DNA of 64,000 bases from Palsa-504 sp963819785 (GTDB lineage: Bacteria > Actinomycetota > Actinomycetes > Streptosporangiales > Streptosporangiaceae): NCBI GenBank assembly GCA_963819785.1, contig CAWFXW010000024.1, forward strand, positions 310,001 to 374,000, in the 5' to 3' direction. Both the position numbers and the translations under genes were made by a program. The notes beneath the pieces were generated by a model. It saw nothing but the letters and a program-made list of their open reading frames with translations. It made no database searches and had not been told where the DNA came from. Positions 42,785 through 51,178 of this stretch are shown here, in pieces; the stretch's first letter is position 1, and each line of letters begins with the position of its first letter.

Positions 42785-43417
42785 CCTCCCGGATCGGCAA
42801 GCTTGGCCCGATCTAGGCTCGGTCCGCGGCGGATGCGCGCGTTCATGATCGATGACGTTGTTGCAGTTAAAGGGGATCGCTTGCGTGGCCACTGAGCGTC
42901 ATCGCAATGGTAGGGCCTATGGGCGAGAGGACCATTACCTGAGTGTTCAGGTGATCGAGGTCATCGAGATTAGCAGCACGTAAGGGGAGGAGGCTGCCGG
43001 GGAAGCGGCATAGACCGCTGCGAAGCAATCCATGATCTTCTGGTTGCCGAACTCGTCAAGCATATATCCACCGGAACGAAGGGGATGACTTGCTACGGCA
43101 CTCCAAGCTCTCGTTCATGTACGAACATGAGTACTACATCAGTCCTTGCCAGCGCCGGGCGTCGAGGTTGGCATGGCTCGGCCAACACAAGAGCTGCCCG
43201 TTCGCGGCATGAACAAGCGTTTCCACGGAGGCGATACAGACCTTGGCGGTAACGAAAGACCAGGGCGCTGTCGATACGAGATCGTCACGCATCAATAGGC
43301 AACTCTGTTACCTCTAAGTTACTGACGTACTGACAAGTGCCCTTGGCGAGCCGGTCTATGACATTTTCCTGTTGCTACCCTCACCAATGTGTCGTAAGGT
43401 AGCGTCATCTCAAATGG
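42785..43417. other. Gene-free stretch, possible decayed sequence
   Basis: About 630 bp with no intact gene. Two short protein-like pieces in different frames (CEAIHDLLVAELVKHIS near 43018-43070, and HRNEGDDLLRHSKLSFMYEH near 43070-43135) suggest a lost gene that I cannot name. The final 60 bp before 43418 are AT-richer and probably carry the ATPase promoter. Confidence 0.4.
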
Positions 43418-45019
43418 GTGGGCGCTGGCGGTGGGGAATTGGGACCGAATTACAGTAAAGCGGCGAACCGACTTCTTATGCGCGTGGCACGGCGCGCAGA
43501 AAAAGCTACGCCGGAATACCTTGCCCACACTTTTGTTCCTGTCGAACCCGTGCTAAGCCTCCTGGAATCTCTGGATAATCAGGTCATCTATGGGCGACGC
43601 GGAACGGGAAAGACTCATATTTTGAAATACTTGGCAGAAGCCAAGAAACGAGAAGGCAATGTTGCCCTTTACGTCGACCTTCGCACGATAGGGTCAAGCG
43701 GTGGACTCTATGCGGACGCGTCTCAACCTCTCGGGTTGCGGGCAACGAATCTTTTGGTGGATTTGATCGAAGAACTCCACAATCAAATCCGCGAACTTGT
43801 CGAGAACACCAACATCTTTGATGAAGTGTTGGATATTCTAATTCCCAGTCTTGATGATATTGGTTTGGCTGCCACGCAAGTCCGGGTGGTAGGAAACATT
43901 GAGAGCTCCCTTACCATTAGCGCCGGGGCCGAGACCAGCAATGGGTCGAACGTTTCTGCGGGGCTCCATGGATCCGTCCCGTCTGTCAGTGCCTCAGCAA
44001 GCAAACGGCGCACGCGGAGCAGGCAGCTGACTGAGTCGCGAACGCAATCTGGTCGTGAGATTCTAACGGTTCAATTCGGGCTCCTCGGCCGAGCGCTGGC
44101 GTCGCTCCTCCGAGCAATGGCAGGCAGGCAACTCTGGTTCCTCCTCGACGAGTGGTCGAGCATTCCAGGCGAACTCCAGCCTTATCTGGCCGATCTACTT
44201 CGCCGTAGCTTCTTTCCTGTTGCAGGAATCTGCGTAAAGATAGGTGCGCTTGAACGACAATCACACTTTATTGATATTACCGGCAGAAGGACTGAGTACG
44301 TTGGTATTGACTTGGGAGCGGATACAGCAGCCAGTCTGGACTTGGATGACTTCCTGGTCTTTAGGGCAGATAGATCCCATGCCCTGACCTTCTTTTCGCA
44401 GCTCCTCTATCAGCATCTCGTGGTCCTGATGTCCGAACTCGGTTATGAGTTCGCTATCAAGACAGCGGCGGAGTTCCGTGAGGTTTGCTTCGCCGACCAA
44501 GCATTTGGCGAGCTTGTTAGAGCTTCAGAAGGAGTTCCTCGCGACGCATTGAATGTGGCTGGCCTTGCTGCGGCGATCGCGGCCGATAAACCCATAACTG
44601 TCCGAAATATACAAGTGGCAGCAAGAGATTACTTCCTCAGAGATAAAGAAGGGAAGATATCCGATAAAGCACAGGAACTACTAAACAGAATAGTTAGGGA
44701 TTGCGTCAAGAGAGAGACGCGCGTACTGGTCCTTAGGCGACCTCGAGAGTCCGATAATTATCTGGTCCAGACTCTTTATGACAATCGGCTTATTCACCGT
44801 ATTGAACAAGGCGTGATGATAGGCAACGATTATTCTGTAAAGTATGACCTTTACCTGGTTGATTTTGGCTGCTTCGTAAATATGCTTTCCCGCGGGGAGA
44901 CTCGAGCAGTGAACGATGGCACGGATACTGTTTCGAGAGGGCTCCTCGACGGCTCACGTGCGATGGAGAAACTTCGCAGCGGCTCGGTGATAAAACTACC
45001 GGCTGGAGCGGCACACTAA
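43418..45019 (+). CDS. Large P-loop ATPase of unknown function, foreign base composition
   Basis: A 533-residue protein. Walker A is IYGRRGTGKTHILKYLAEA near residue 57. Walker B is LWFLLDEWSSIPGELQPYL near 240. An ORC/CDC6- or STAND-like region follows (PYLADLLRRSFFPVAGICVK, EGVPRDALNVAGLAAAI). The C-terminus looks like a winged-helix part (LVQTLYDNRLIHRIEQGV). A Ser-rich segment lies near residues 160-205. The gene uses many A/T-ending codons, unlike its neighbours, which indicates recent transfer. The start is a GTG at 43418; an ATG at 43478 is possible. No partner gene is adjacent. Role in defence or element maintenance is inference. Confidence 0.72.
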   Translation: MGAGGGELGPNYSKAANRLLMRVARRAEKATPEYLAHTFVPVEPVLSLLESLDNQVIYGRRGTGKTHILKYLAEAKKREGNVALYVDLRTIGSSGGLYADASQPLGLRATNLLVDLIEELHNQIRELVENTNIFDEVLDILIPSLDDIGLAATQVRVVGNIESSLTISAGAETSNGSNVSAGLHGSVPSVSASASKRRTRSRQLTESRTQSGREILTVQFGLLGRALASLLRAMAGRQLWFLLDEWSSIPGELQPYLADLLRRSFFPVAGICVKIGALERQSHFIDITGRRTEYVGIDLGADTAASLDLDDFLVFRADRSHALTFFSQLLYQHLVVLMSELGYEFAIKTAAEFREVCFADQAFGELVRASEGVPRDALNVAGLAAAIAADKPITVRNIQVAARDYFLRDKEGKISDKAQELLNRIVRDCVKRETRVLVLRRPRESDNYLVQTLYDNRLIHRIEQGVMIGNDYSVKYDLYLVDFGCFVNMLSRGETRAVNDGTDTVSRGLLDGSRAMEKLRSGSVIKLPAGAAH

Positions 45020-45093
45020 GATCCGTAGCTGTAAACCCTCAATGAGCATGCTCTCATCGGCAGATCCGGACCTCCCCAGCCCGGCGAATTTGA

Positions 45094-45618
45094 GGGATCG
45101 GCGCCGTCGACCCGGGCTTGGCCCGCGATCTCGCTGCGACCGCCGCCCGCAACCCCCGGTCCACCTGGTGCCTCACCGTCACCGACAGCCAGGGCCATGC
45201 GATCGGCCACGGCTGCGCCCGGCCGGTGAAACGACGAAAACGTGACGGGCACGACCCGCCCGGCGGTGGTCCCCGGTTCACCCTCACTCCCAATGGCCGC
45301 CCGGGCACCTGGCGGTTCACCACCGGCCTGCAGGACATGCTGATCGAGATCACGCCCCTTCCCGTCGGCGACTGCGACCACCGGCACGAAGTAAAGGGCC
45401 ACGACCCCGGCGTCATGCTCCGGCACCTGGCCGAGTTCCGGCATGCGACGTGTACCGGACCCGGCTGCCGACGGCCCGCGTCGCGGTCCGGCTTCGAGCA
45501 CAACACCCCGTACGGCGCGGCGCCGCTGCACCGTCCCCCGCTGACCCCGGAGCATAAGGCGAAGATCCGCCTCGCCAAGCGCCGCGGTGGCTCCGCAGCT
45601 CCGGCCGCAGCGGCTTAA
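45094..45618 (+). pseudogene. DUF222/HNH (13E12-type) endonuclease relic
   Basis: The frame from TTG 45118 reads LARDLAATAARNPRSTWCLT, DMLIEITPLPVGDCDHRHEV and DPGVMLRHLAEFRHATCTGP, then FEHNTPYGAAP. This is the linker and start of the C-terminal HNH domain of the abundant actinobacterial 13E12 family. The long N-terminal DUF222 domain is missing. The HNH end (the Cys/His-rich CRHDH part) is replaced by unrelated text. A TGA stands just upstream at 45091. Confidence 0.62.
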
Positions 45619-45695
45619 GCTCTCCCGTTCTTGCGGTGGAGGCGGGAGAACGAGGCACCCCCCGGGATTCCTTGCTCCGGGGGGTGCCTTCGCAG

Positions 45696-45896
45696 TCAGG
45701 GAAGGTCTAGCGCCTCGAGCTTGTCGAGCAGCTTCTCCAGCGACGGCCGGGTGATGACCTGCATGCCGTCTTCCTCGTGGGCGACTGCCTGCCACATCGG
45801 CGGCAGGTAGATGATCTCAACGTCCGGGTGCGCGGCCTCGTACGCCATACGGCGGGGTACCTGGTCGGCATAACCGGGTTCATTGCGGACCATCAC
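45696..45896 (-). CDS. Small conserved hypothetical protein
   Basis: A 66-residue soluble protein (VPRRMAYEAAHPDVEIIYLP, ITRPSLEKLLDKLEALDLP). The family is not recognised. It is the last of three overlapping small minus-strand genes. Its start is the ATG at 45896, overlapping the previous stop by ATGA. Mini-operons like this are common on actinomycete integrative elements (inference). Confidence 0.65.
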   Translation of the reverse strand: MMVRNEPGYADQVPRRMAYEAAHPDVEIIYLPPMWQAVAHEEDGMQVITRPSLEKLLDKLEALDLP

Positions 45897-46132
45897 GGTC
45901 GCCTCGCCGCCTCCGGGTCCGGGGCTAGCGCTGGCCAGTTCTCCGCGGCCTCGGCACGGGCCTGCGCGATCTCGGCCTCAAGGTGTTCCGGGGACTGGGC
46001 GTTCAGCAACGGCCAGGGCCGGGCACACCACAGGGCGGCCTGGCCGGTCCGCGGAACAAACCAAACTTGCCAGCCGGGATTGCGCTGCCTGAGTTCGGCG
46101 GCGATCCGGTCGAGCTCGTCCAGGCGGCTCAT
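45893..46132 (-). CDS. Small conserved hypothetical protein
   Basis: A 79-residue protein: MSRLDELDRIAAELRQRNPG, WQVWFVPRTGQAALWCARPW and an acidic helical end. It is not recognised. The ATG at 46132 overlaps the stop of the gene before it, and its own stop overlaps the next. It probably is co-expressed with both neighbours. Confidence 0.65.
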   Translation of the reverse strand: MSRLDELDRIAAELRQRNPGWQVWFVPRTGQAALWCARPWPLLNAQSPEHLEAEIAQARAEAAENWPALAPDPEAARRP

Positions 46133-46368
46133 AGCGCGCTCCGGCGGGCCGCGTCGGCGCGGATCGCGGCGGCCAGCTCGCCCGGGGTGCTCCCGGCGAG
46201 CATGTCCTGCAGGAGTGCGCCCCTGTGCCACGCCTGCCATTGGTCGCCGGTCAGGTAGATCTCGTAATCCTCGCCCCACGCTTCAATGAGCGCGTCGAGC
46301 GCATTGTCCTCCTCGGCCCCGGACATGCCTCGGTGCTGGCCGTCGTTGCGGGTGGGATCATCGGTCAT
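46129..46368 (-). CDS. Small conserved hypothetical protein, first gene of a mini-operon
   Basis: A 79-residue acidic protein (DNALDALIEAWGEDYEIYLT, WQAWHRGALLQDMLAGSTPG). No family is recognised. The ATG at 46368 is preceded by GGAGGCGAC. It is divergent from a GntR-like regulator across a 170-bp region with ACCTGT repeats, so that regulator probably controls it. Confidence 0.65.
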   Translation of the reverse strand: MTDDPTRNDGQHRGMSGAEEDNALDALIEAWGEDYEIYLTGDQWQAWHRGALLQDMLAGSTPGELAAAIRADAARRSAL

Positions 46369-46460
46369 AAGTCGCCTCCTGGTAGGCGATCAGAGCCCGG
46401 CCGGCGCTTACACCGTCGCGCCGGGCTCGCCTGTACGTATGTGCGCAAACACGATACGCA

Positions 46461-46496
46461 ACCTGTATAAACCTGTCTATAGCTAGGTTGACCTGT
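46461..46496. promoter_or_regulatory. Three ACCTGT direct repeats in the divergent control region
   Basis: ACCTGT occurs at 46461, 46471 and 46491, spaced 10 and 20 bp, so all three lie on one face of the helix. The block TATAAACCTGTCTATAG around them is AT-rich promoter-like DNA. It lies between the three-gene mini-operon and the GntR-like gene, making an operator array likely. Confidence 0.5.
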
Positions 46497-46539
46497 ACCC
46501 GCCCGACCAGGCATGATGCAGCCCGCTTAAGGTCAGGTC

Positions 46540-46785
46540 ATGATCATCGACCACGACTCGGCGGTGCCCGTGTGGCGCCAGGTAGCCGCGTGGCTCGCCC
46601 GCCAGATCAAGACGGCCGGCCAGCGGATGCCGAGCGAATCGACGGTCGAGCAGGAGCTAGGCGTCAGCCGCGGCAGCGTCCGGCACGCCTACCGGCATCT
46701 CGCCGACCAGGGATGGGTGGTCATCGTCAGCGGGAAGGGCGCGTTCGCCGCGGACCCGCTGCCGGAGGGCAGGCCGCAGGTCTAG
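46540..46785 (+). CDS. Short GntR-family winged-helix regulator
   Basis: An 81-residue protein consisting only of the GntR DNA-binding domain: VPVWRQVAAWLARQIKTAGQ, RMPSESTVEQELGVSRGSVR and HAYRHLADQGWVVIVSGKGA. It has no effector domain. Such stripped GntR proteins are usual on integrative elements and plasmids of actinomycetes. Probably represses the divergent small genes and itself. Confidence 0.8.
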   Translation: MIIDHDSAVPVWRQVAAWLARQIKTAGQRMPSESTVEQELGVSRGSVRHAYRHLADQGWVVIVSGKGAFAADPLPEGRPQV

Positions 46786-46789
46786 GACG

Positions 46790-47036
46790 GATTTCAGCGG
46801 TCGCGCCGGTCCAGAATTCGGGGGTTCCGAGCCGCGGCTTCCTGTCGGTCCCGTCGCACCGCTTGCACTTGCCGAAGCGCTTGCGGTTGGACCCGGCGTT
46901 CCGTCCTCCGCCGTTGCAGCGACGGCAGAAAAGTCTCGGGCCAGAGCCGGCGGCCGACGTAATAGCCGGCGGATATACCGAAGGTCCTGGCAAAGCGGGT
47001 CCGATAGCCCTTGCTGCGGCAGTCGCCGACACCCAA
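46790..47036 (-). pseudogene. Small zinc-ribbon protein, frameshifted
   Basis: One frame gives GYRTRFARTFGISAGYYVGR and RLWPETF. The next frame continues LFCRRCNGGGRNAGSNRKRF and GKCKRCDGTDRKPRLG, two CxxC knuckles spaced as in DnaJ-like zinc ribbons. Proteins of this layout are common on actinomycete integrative elements (recollection). The break is at about 46935. The start is unclear (TTG near 47036). It converges on the GntR-like gene. Confidence 0.5.
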
Positions 47037-47065
47037 ATCTGGGAAGAGGACCTTGGGGGGATGAC

Positions 47066-48089
47066 ATGACCGTTCGTTTCCTTTTTGGGGCGATGAGACC
47101 CATCCTGTTCGCGGCTGCAGTGGCCGTACTGGCGCTGGGACTGGCGGCATGCGGGAGCAGGCCCCGCCGCGAGTACGGCTGCCGCGAGAACCGCTGCCGC
47201 GAGAACCGCACCACCTGTCACGCTGCAAGGCGTGTACATCGACTACTACGGTGCCAATCCCGCCTCTGATGGGTGGTCATCGTGCTCCGACGCTGGGATC
47301 CAGGAGAACCCGCAGATATCAGCACAGGCTCTCGGCGAGACACGGGTTGCTGACCTGACGTTCGCGAATACGCCGGTAAGCTATATACCACCTGCAACGC
47401 CTGGCTCTAGTTTTGGCCAGGAGCAGGTGTGGCTGTGCGTGGGGCGCTGGTCGGTCACTGTCCCCCGTTCAGTAGCCGGGTGTGTTTTCACCCTGACGAA
47501 TGGTGGCAGCTCGTCATCGGTCACAGTTCTGCCGTGCTCCACCGGGAGCAGCATCACGCTGGACGATGGCGCGACGCTGAGCAACGGGAACGGCGGAGGA
47601 CTAGAGCTGACCGATAGTTCGGACGCCCAGGTGGACCTGAATGCTGCAACTGCTGCCGCTGCGAAAACTGCTGCTGCCCAGAAAGCTGCCGCTGCAAAGG
47701 CTGCTGCTGCCGCGAAGGCTGCTGCCGCGAAGGCCGCCAGGATTGCCGCCGAGAACACCCCGATCTCGGCTGCCCAGTGGGGCAGGGTCACCCGCAACCC
47801 GGGTAACTACATCGGGGACATCTACACCATCACGGGCACCGTCGCCGAGTACAACATCGACAGCAACACCTTCGCCAGCAACGCGAACGCCGCGCTGGTC
47901 GCCACCGACGCCAACGGGAATAGCTTCGTCGTGGAGGCCGACTCGTCCCTGCTGGGGAACGTCCAGCCCGGCCAGACCTTCACTGCTAAGGTCACCGTCG
48001 AGGGCGTTGACCAGACCCAGAACACGGTCTCCGGCGGCACAGGCGAGGTGCCGGACTTCCTCGCCTCGACCTTCACCGTCACCGGCTGA
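47066..48089 (+). pseudogene. Lipoprotein with Ala/Lys-rich linker and OB-like domain, frameshifted after the lipobox
   Basis: From ATG 47066 (or 47093) a signal peptide ends in the lipobox GLAACGS. About 47153-47165 the frame shifts. The continuing phase reads AASTAAARTAAARTAPPVTL and GVYIDYYGANPASDGW. An Ala/Lys run (AAKAAAAKAA, about 47645-47745) follows, then a beta domain GRVTRNPGNYIGDIYTITGT to VQPGQTFTAKVTVEGVDQ that resembles an OB fold. With the one-base break repaired it is an outer-face lipoprotein of about 340 residues. The function is unknown. Confidence 0.68.
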
Positions 48090-48301
48090 TTGATCTGACC
48101 CAGAGCTCCCGGCAGACACACGGAGCGCTGTTGAGGGCTGAATCGTACCTAGGTGTGTCGTAGAGAAAATAACGCGCCGAAGTGCCGCCATGACTATCGC
48201 CTGAAGCAACACCCCGCTGGAACGCCGAACAACTCCCGGCGGCAGTGTCATGTGGACCATGCCGTCCGGACGGCAGTACGTCACCGAACCGACTCGCTAC
48301 C

Positions 48302-48745
48302 CTATCTGACCAGCCAGTAGACCTCCGTCCACTGCTGGGCGGGATCGTCGTTGTGCGGTCCGTAGACCTCCCAGCGGATGCCGTTCGGCCGGTGCCCGTG
48401 TGCGGCGCACCAGCCGAGCACCGCGTCATGGGCCGCCCCCACCTCCCCGAACGGGCCGTGATGGACGGTCCTGGCCGCGGTTCCGGCGGGCAGCGCCGAG
48501 GCCTCCACGCGGCCGGTGAGCGGGCACGGCTGGTCGAGCAGGACGCCGACCTCGACGTTCGGCACGTTGTCCAGGTAGAGCATGATGTTGCGGCAGCCCC
48601 GGTAGATCCCGCCCGCGTGCAGGCAATCCCACACCTCACCGAGAAGCTGCCCCCACAGCGCGGAGAACTCCTGCCACGTGGTCGTGGCCGCCACCACAGC
48701 GGTCGGCCGGGACTCCACGTCGGCGAGGCTCACCTCGTAGTCCAT
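48302..48745 (-). CDS. GyrI-like small-molecule-binding domain protein
   Basis: A 147-residue stand-alone effector-binding domain: DYEVSLADVESRPTAVVAAT at the start, LDNVPNVEVGVLLDQPCPLT, ARTVHHGPFGEVGAAHDAVL, and the final PAQQWTEVYWLVR. The fold (SHS2/GyrI) binds hydrophobic or cationic ligands, and some members hydrolyse them. The ATG at 48745 was chosen over an upstream in-frame start because the repeats upstream are not coding-like. A single gene. Confidence 0.82.
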   Translation of the reverse strand: MDYEVSLADVESRPTAVVAATTTWQEFSALWGQLLGEVWDCLHAGGIYRGCRNIMLYLDNVPNVEVGVLLDQPCPLTGRVEASALPAGTAARTVHHGPFGEVGAAHDAVLGWCAAHGHRPNGIRWEVYGPHNDDPAQQWTEVYWLVR

Positions 48746-48764
48746 GCCGCCATCATCGCCCGGT

Positions 48765-48800
48765 CCGGCTACCAGAGCGAGCCCGGCTACCAGAGCGAGC
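48765..48800. repeat. Exact 18-bp tandem duplication
   Basis: Two identical copies of CCGGCTACCAGAGCGAGC lie 20 bp upstream of the GyrI-like gene. They may be slippage or a regulatory direct repeat. Confidence 0.8.
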
Positions 48801-48924
48801 CCGCGGCCGAAGGCCGCATCCATCAACCGGCGGATGGCCGCCTGGCGCCCGGGTCCAGGTCGGCGGTGTGGCGGGGCGCAGCTCGATCACGTCCGCCCCG
48901 TTCCCCGCATCCGGGGCGGTCAAC

Positions 48925-50082
48925 CTACATGCGGGCGGACGCGGCCAGCGCGGGCTCACGCAGGGTGGCGCGGGCGAACTCGGCCATGCCCTCGGTGAAT
49001 CCGGTCCGGGCCCGGAACCCGAGGTCCGCGGCGGCGGCCGCGGGGGAGGCCACCACGTGCCGGACGTCGCCGAGCCGGTATTCGCCGGTCACCACCGGCT
49101 CGATCCCGCCGCCGAACGCGCGGGCCAGCTCGGCCGCCATCTCGCCCACCGTATGCGGCTCGCCGCTGGCCACGTTGTAGCACCGCAGCCCGCCCGCCAC
49201 GGCCCCGCCCGATCCGCCAGGCCCGCCCGCGCCGCCAGGCCCGCCCGAGCTCGCGGCCTCGTCCGCGCCAGCGCCGGCCACCGCCCGGTCGACCGCCTCC
49301 AGGGCCAGCAGGTTGGCCCGGGCCACGTCGCGGACGTGCACGAAGTCCCGCCGCTGGCCGCCGTCCTCGAACACCCGCGGCGGAACCCCGTTCTCCAGGC
49401 AGGAGCGGAAGATCGCGGCCACCCCGGAGTACGGCGTATCCCGCGGCATCCGCGGGCCGTACACGTTGTGGTAGCGGAGCCCGACCGCGGCCCCGCCGGT
49501 CAGCCGGGCCCAGCTCGAGGACAGGTGCTCCTGGGCGACCTTGCTCGCCGCGTAGGCGTTGCGCGGGTCCAGCGGCGCGTCCTCGGTCACCGTCGCGGTC
49601 CCCAGCGGCTGCGCGCACCGCGGGCAGCGCGGCTCGAAACGGCCCGCGGCCAGGTCGCCGGGCTCGCGGGGCGCGGGCCGGACCCGGCCGTGCGCGGCGC
49701 AGTCGTAGGCGCCCTCGCCGTACACCACCATCGAGGAGGCGAACACCAGGCGCGGTATGCCGTGCCGTCCCATCGCGGCGAGCAGCACCGCGGTCCCGGT
49801 GACGTTGACGTCGGAGTAGACGGGCAGGTCGGACAGGTCCACCCCGAGCCCGACCATGGCCGCCTGGTGGCAGACCGCGTCGACCCCGGCCAGCGCCGCG
49901 TCGACCGTCGCGGGGTCGCGGACGTCGCCGGTCACCAGGTCGTCGGGGACGTGACCGGGCCTGCCGTTGTGCACCGCGGGGGACAGCGAATCCAGGCCCC
50001 GGACCTCATGGCCCGCGGCCTGCATGGTCTCGGCGATGTGAGACCCGATGAACCCGGCCGCGCCGGTCACGAGAACGCGCAT
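48925..50082 (-). CDS. NAD-dependent sugar epimerase/dehydratase
   Basis: A 385-residue extended SDR. NAD binding: VTGAAGFIGSHIAETM; catalytic triad region FASSMVVYGEG and YAASKVAQEH. An insertion with two close Cys pairs (FEPRCPRCAQPLG) is typical of dTDP-L-rhamnose 4-epimerase-like enzymes. A Gly/Pro-rich insertion (GGPGGAGGPGGSGG) near residue 285 is unusual. It is divergent from a GT2 glycosyltransferase, both probably for cell-surface glycans. Confidence 0.85.
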   Translation of the reverse strand: MRVLVTGAAGFIGSHIAETMQAAGHEVRGLDSLSPAVHNGRPGHVPDDLVTGDVRDPATVDAALAGVDAVCHQAAMVGLGVDLSDLPVYSDVNVTGTAVLLAAMGRHGIPRLVFASSMVVYGEGAYDCAAHGRVRPAPREPGDLAAGRFEPRCPRCAQPLGTATVTEDAPLDPRNAYAASKVAQEHLSSSWARLTGGAAVGLRYHNVYGPRMPRDTPYSGVAAIFRSCLENGVPPRVFEDGGQRRDFVHVRDVARANLLALEAVDRAVAGAGADEAASSGGPGGAGGPGGSGGAVAGGLRCYNVASGEPHTVGEMAAELARAFGGGIEPVVTGEYRLGDVRHVVASPAAAAADLGFRARTGFTEGMAEFARATLREPALAASARM

Positions 50083-50145
50083 GACTGCAGCAAAGCACGG
50101 GATCGGAGCGGCCCGGCCACCCCGTGCAAGCCGTCATACCTTTGT

Positions 50146-50163
50146 AAGGGCCGATCGGCCCTT
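50146..50163. promoter_or_regulatory. 18-bp perfect palindrome between epimerase and GT2 genes
   Basis: AAGGGCCGATCGGCCCTT is an uninterrupted perfect palindrome in the divergent intergenic space. It is placed 44 bp before the GT2 start and could be an operator for both genes. Confidence 0.45.
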
Positions 50164-50206
50164 TTCAGGCCGTGCCCGGCCTGCCGCGCCAGTACTGTCG
50201 GGCGCC

Positions 50207-50881
50207 ATGGAAATCGACGTGGTCCTGCCCTGCCTCAACGAGGCGGGCGCACTGCCCTGGGTGCTGTCCCGGATGCCGCTCGGCTACCGGCCCATCGTCG
50301 CGGACAACGGTTCCACCGATGAGTCCGCCGCCATCGCCGCCAGCTTCGGGGCGCACGTCGTCCATGTCCCCCAGCGCGGGTTCGGGGCCGCCTGCCACGC
50401 TGGCCTGCTGGCGGCGACCAGCGACATCGTCTGCGTCATGGACGCCGACGCCTCCTTCGACCCGGGTGACCTGCCCGCCGTGGCCGACCCGGTCCGGGAC
50501 GGCCGGGCCGACCTGATGCTGGGCCGCCGCTCGGTACGGGGCAAGGGCGCGTGGCCGCTGCACGCCCGGATCGGCAACCGGGTCCTGGCCGCCGAACTGC
50601 GCCGCCGGATCGGCGTCCCGGTCCGCGACCTCGGCCCGATGCGCGCGGCCCGCCGCGAGGCGCTGGTCGCGCTGCCCATGTCGGACCGACGTTTCGGCTA
50701 TCCGCTGGAGATGGTGGTGCGCGCCGCCGAGGCGGGCTGGCGGATCGCCGAGACCGACATTCCCTACTACCCGCGGACCGGGAAATCGAAGGTCACCGGG
50801 ACGCTCGGCGGCACGGTCCGGACCGTCCGCGACATGCGCCGGGTGCTGGCCTCCATCGCCTCGCCCGCCTCAGTGTTATAA
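50207..50881 (+). CDS. Family 2 glycosyltransferase
   Basis: A 224-residue GT-A enzyme. The start VLPCLNEAGALPWVLSRMP, nucleotide-binding VADNGSTDESAAIA, the metal motif VMDADASFDPGDL and the closing YPRTGKSKVTGTLGGTVRTV are those of DPM1/DPG-synthase-like GT2 proteins. Acts at the cytoplasmic face, possibly charging a polyprenyl phosphate. No TM helices. The ATG at 50207 removes an unconserved upstream extension. Confidence 0.87.
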   Translation: MEIDVVLPCLNEAGALPWVLSRMPLGYRPIVADNGSTDESAAIAASFGAHVVHVPQRGFGAACHAGLLAATSDIVCVMDADASFDPGDLPAVADPVRDGRADLMLGRRSVRGKGAWPLHARIGNRVLAAELRRRIGVPVRDLGPMRAARREALVALPMSDRRFGYPLEMVVRAAEAGWRIAETDIPYYPRTGKSKVTGTLGGTVRTVRDMRRVLASIASPASVL

Positions 50882-50904
50882 CCCAGCGGCATGAACGGAG
50901 CGTC

Positions 50905-51099
50905 ATGAACGGCCCGCGCAGCACCGGCCCGGAATACACCGGCAAGCACCGCCGCGGCAGCGGCCCGGGCGTCCTGCCGCCCGCGTGGCGCCGCGCCGAG
51001 TCCGACGGCCGTCCGGGGCTCACGGCCGCGACCCTGCCGAGCCGGCGGCCCGAGCCCGTGTTCCGGCCCGAACCAGGACAGTGGCCTGATGCCAGATAG
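50905..51099 (+). CDS. Small hypothetical protein
   Basis: A 64-residue Arg/Pro-rich frame (MNGPRSTGPEYTGKHRRGSG, VLPPAWRRAESDGRPGL) between the GT2 gene and the DUF2064 gene, overlapping the latter by 11 bp. Spacing suggests co-translation, but composition alone could also give a chance frame. No family. Confidence 0.4.
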   Translation: MNGPRSTGPEYTGKHRRGSGPGVLPPAWRRAESDGRPGLTAATLPSRRPEPVFRPEPGQWPDAR

Positions 51100-51178
51100 C
51101 CCGAGATCGGATAACCCGATGCCAGATAGCCCGAGATCGGATAATCCGGTCCCGGATAGCCCGAGATCGGATAATCCG
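51089..51178. repeat. 30-bp tandem repeat, three copies, at a CDS start
   Basis: Units at 51089, 51119 and 51149, nearly identical, each encode PDSPRSDNP-type decapeptides. The first two begin with an in-frame ATG and the third with GTG. Repeat number therefore also sets the number of possible starts. Confidence 0.9.

Noticed and set aside
48090..48301. Coding sequence between the lipoprotein and the GyrI-like gene
   Set aside because: No frame with RBS or family features; treated as plain intergenic DNA.
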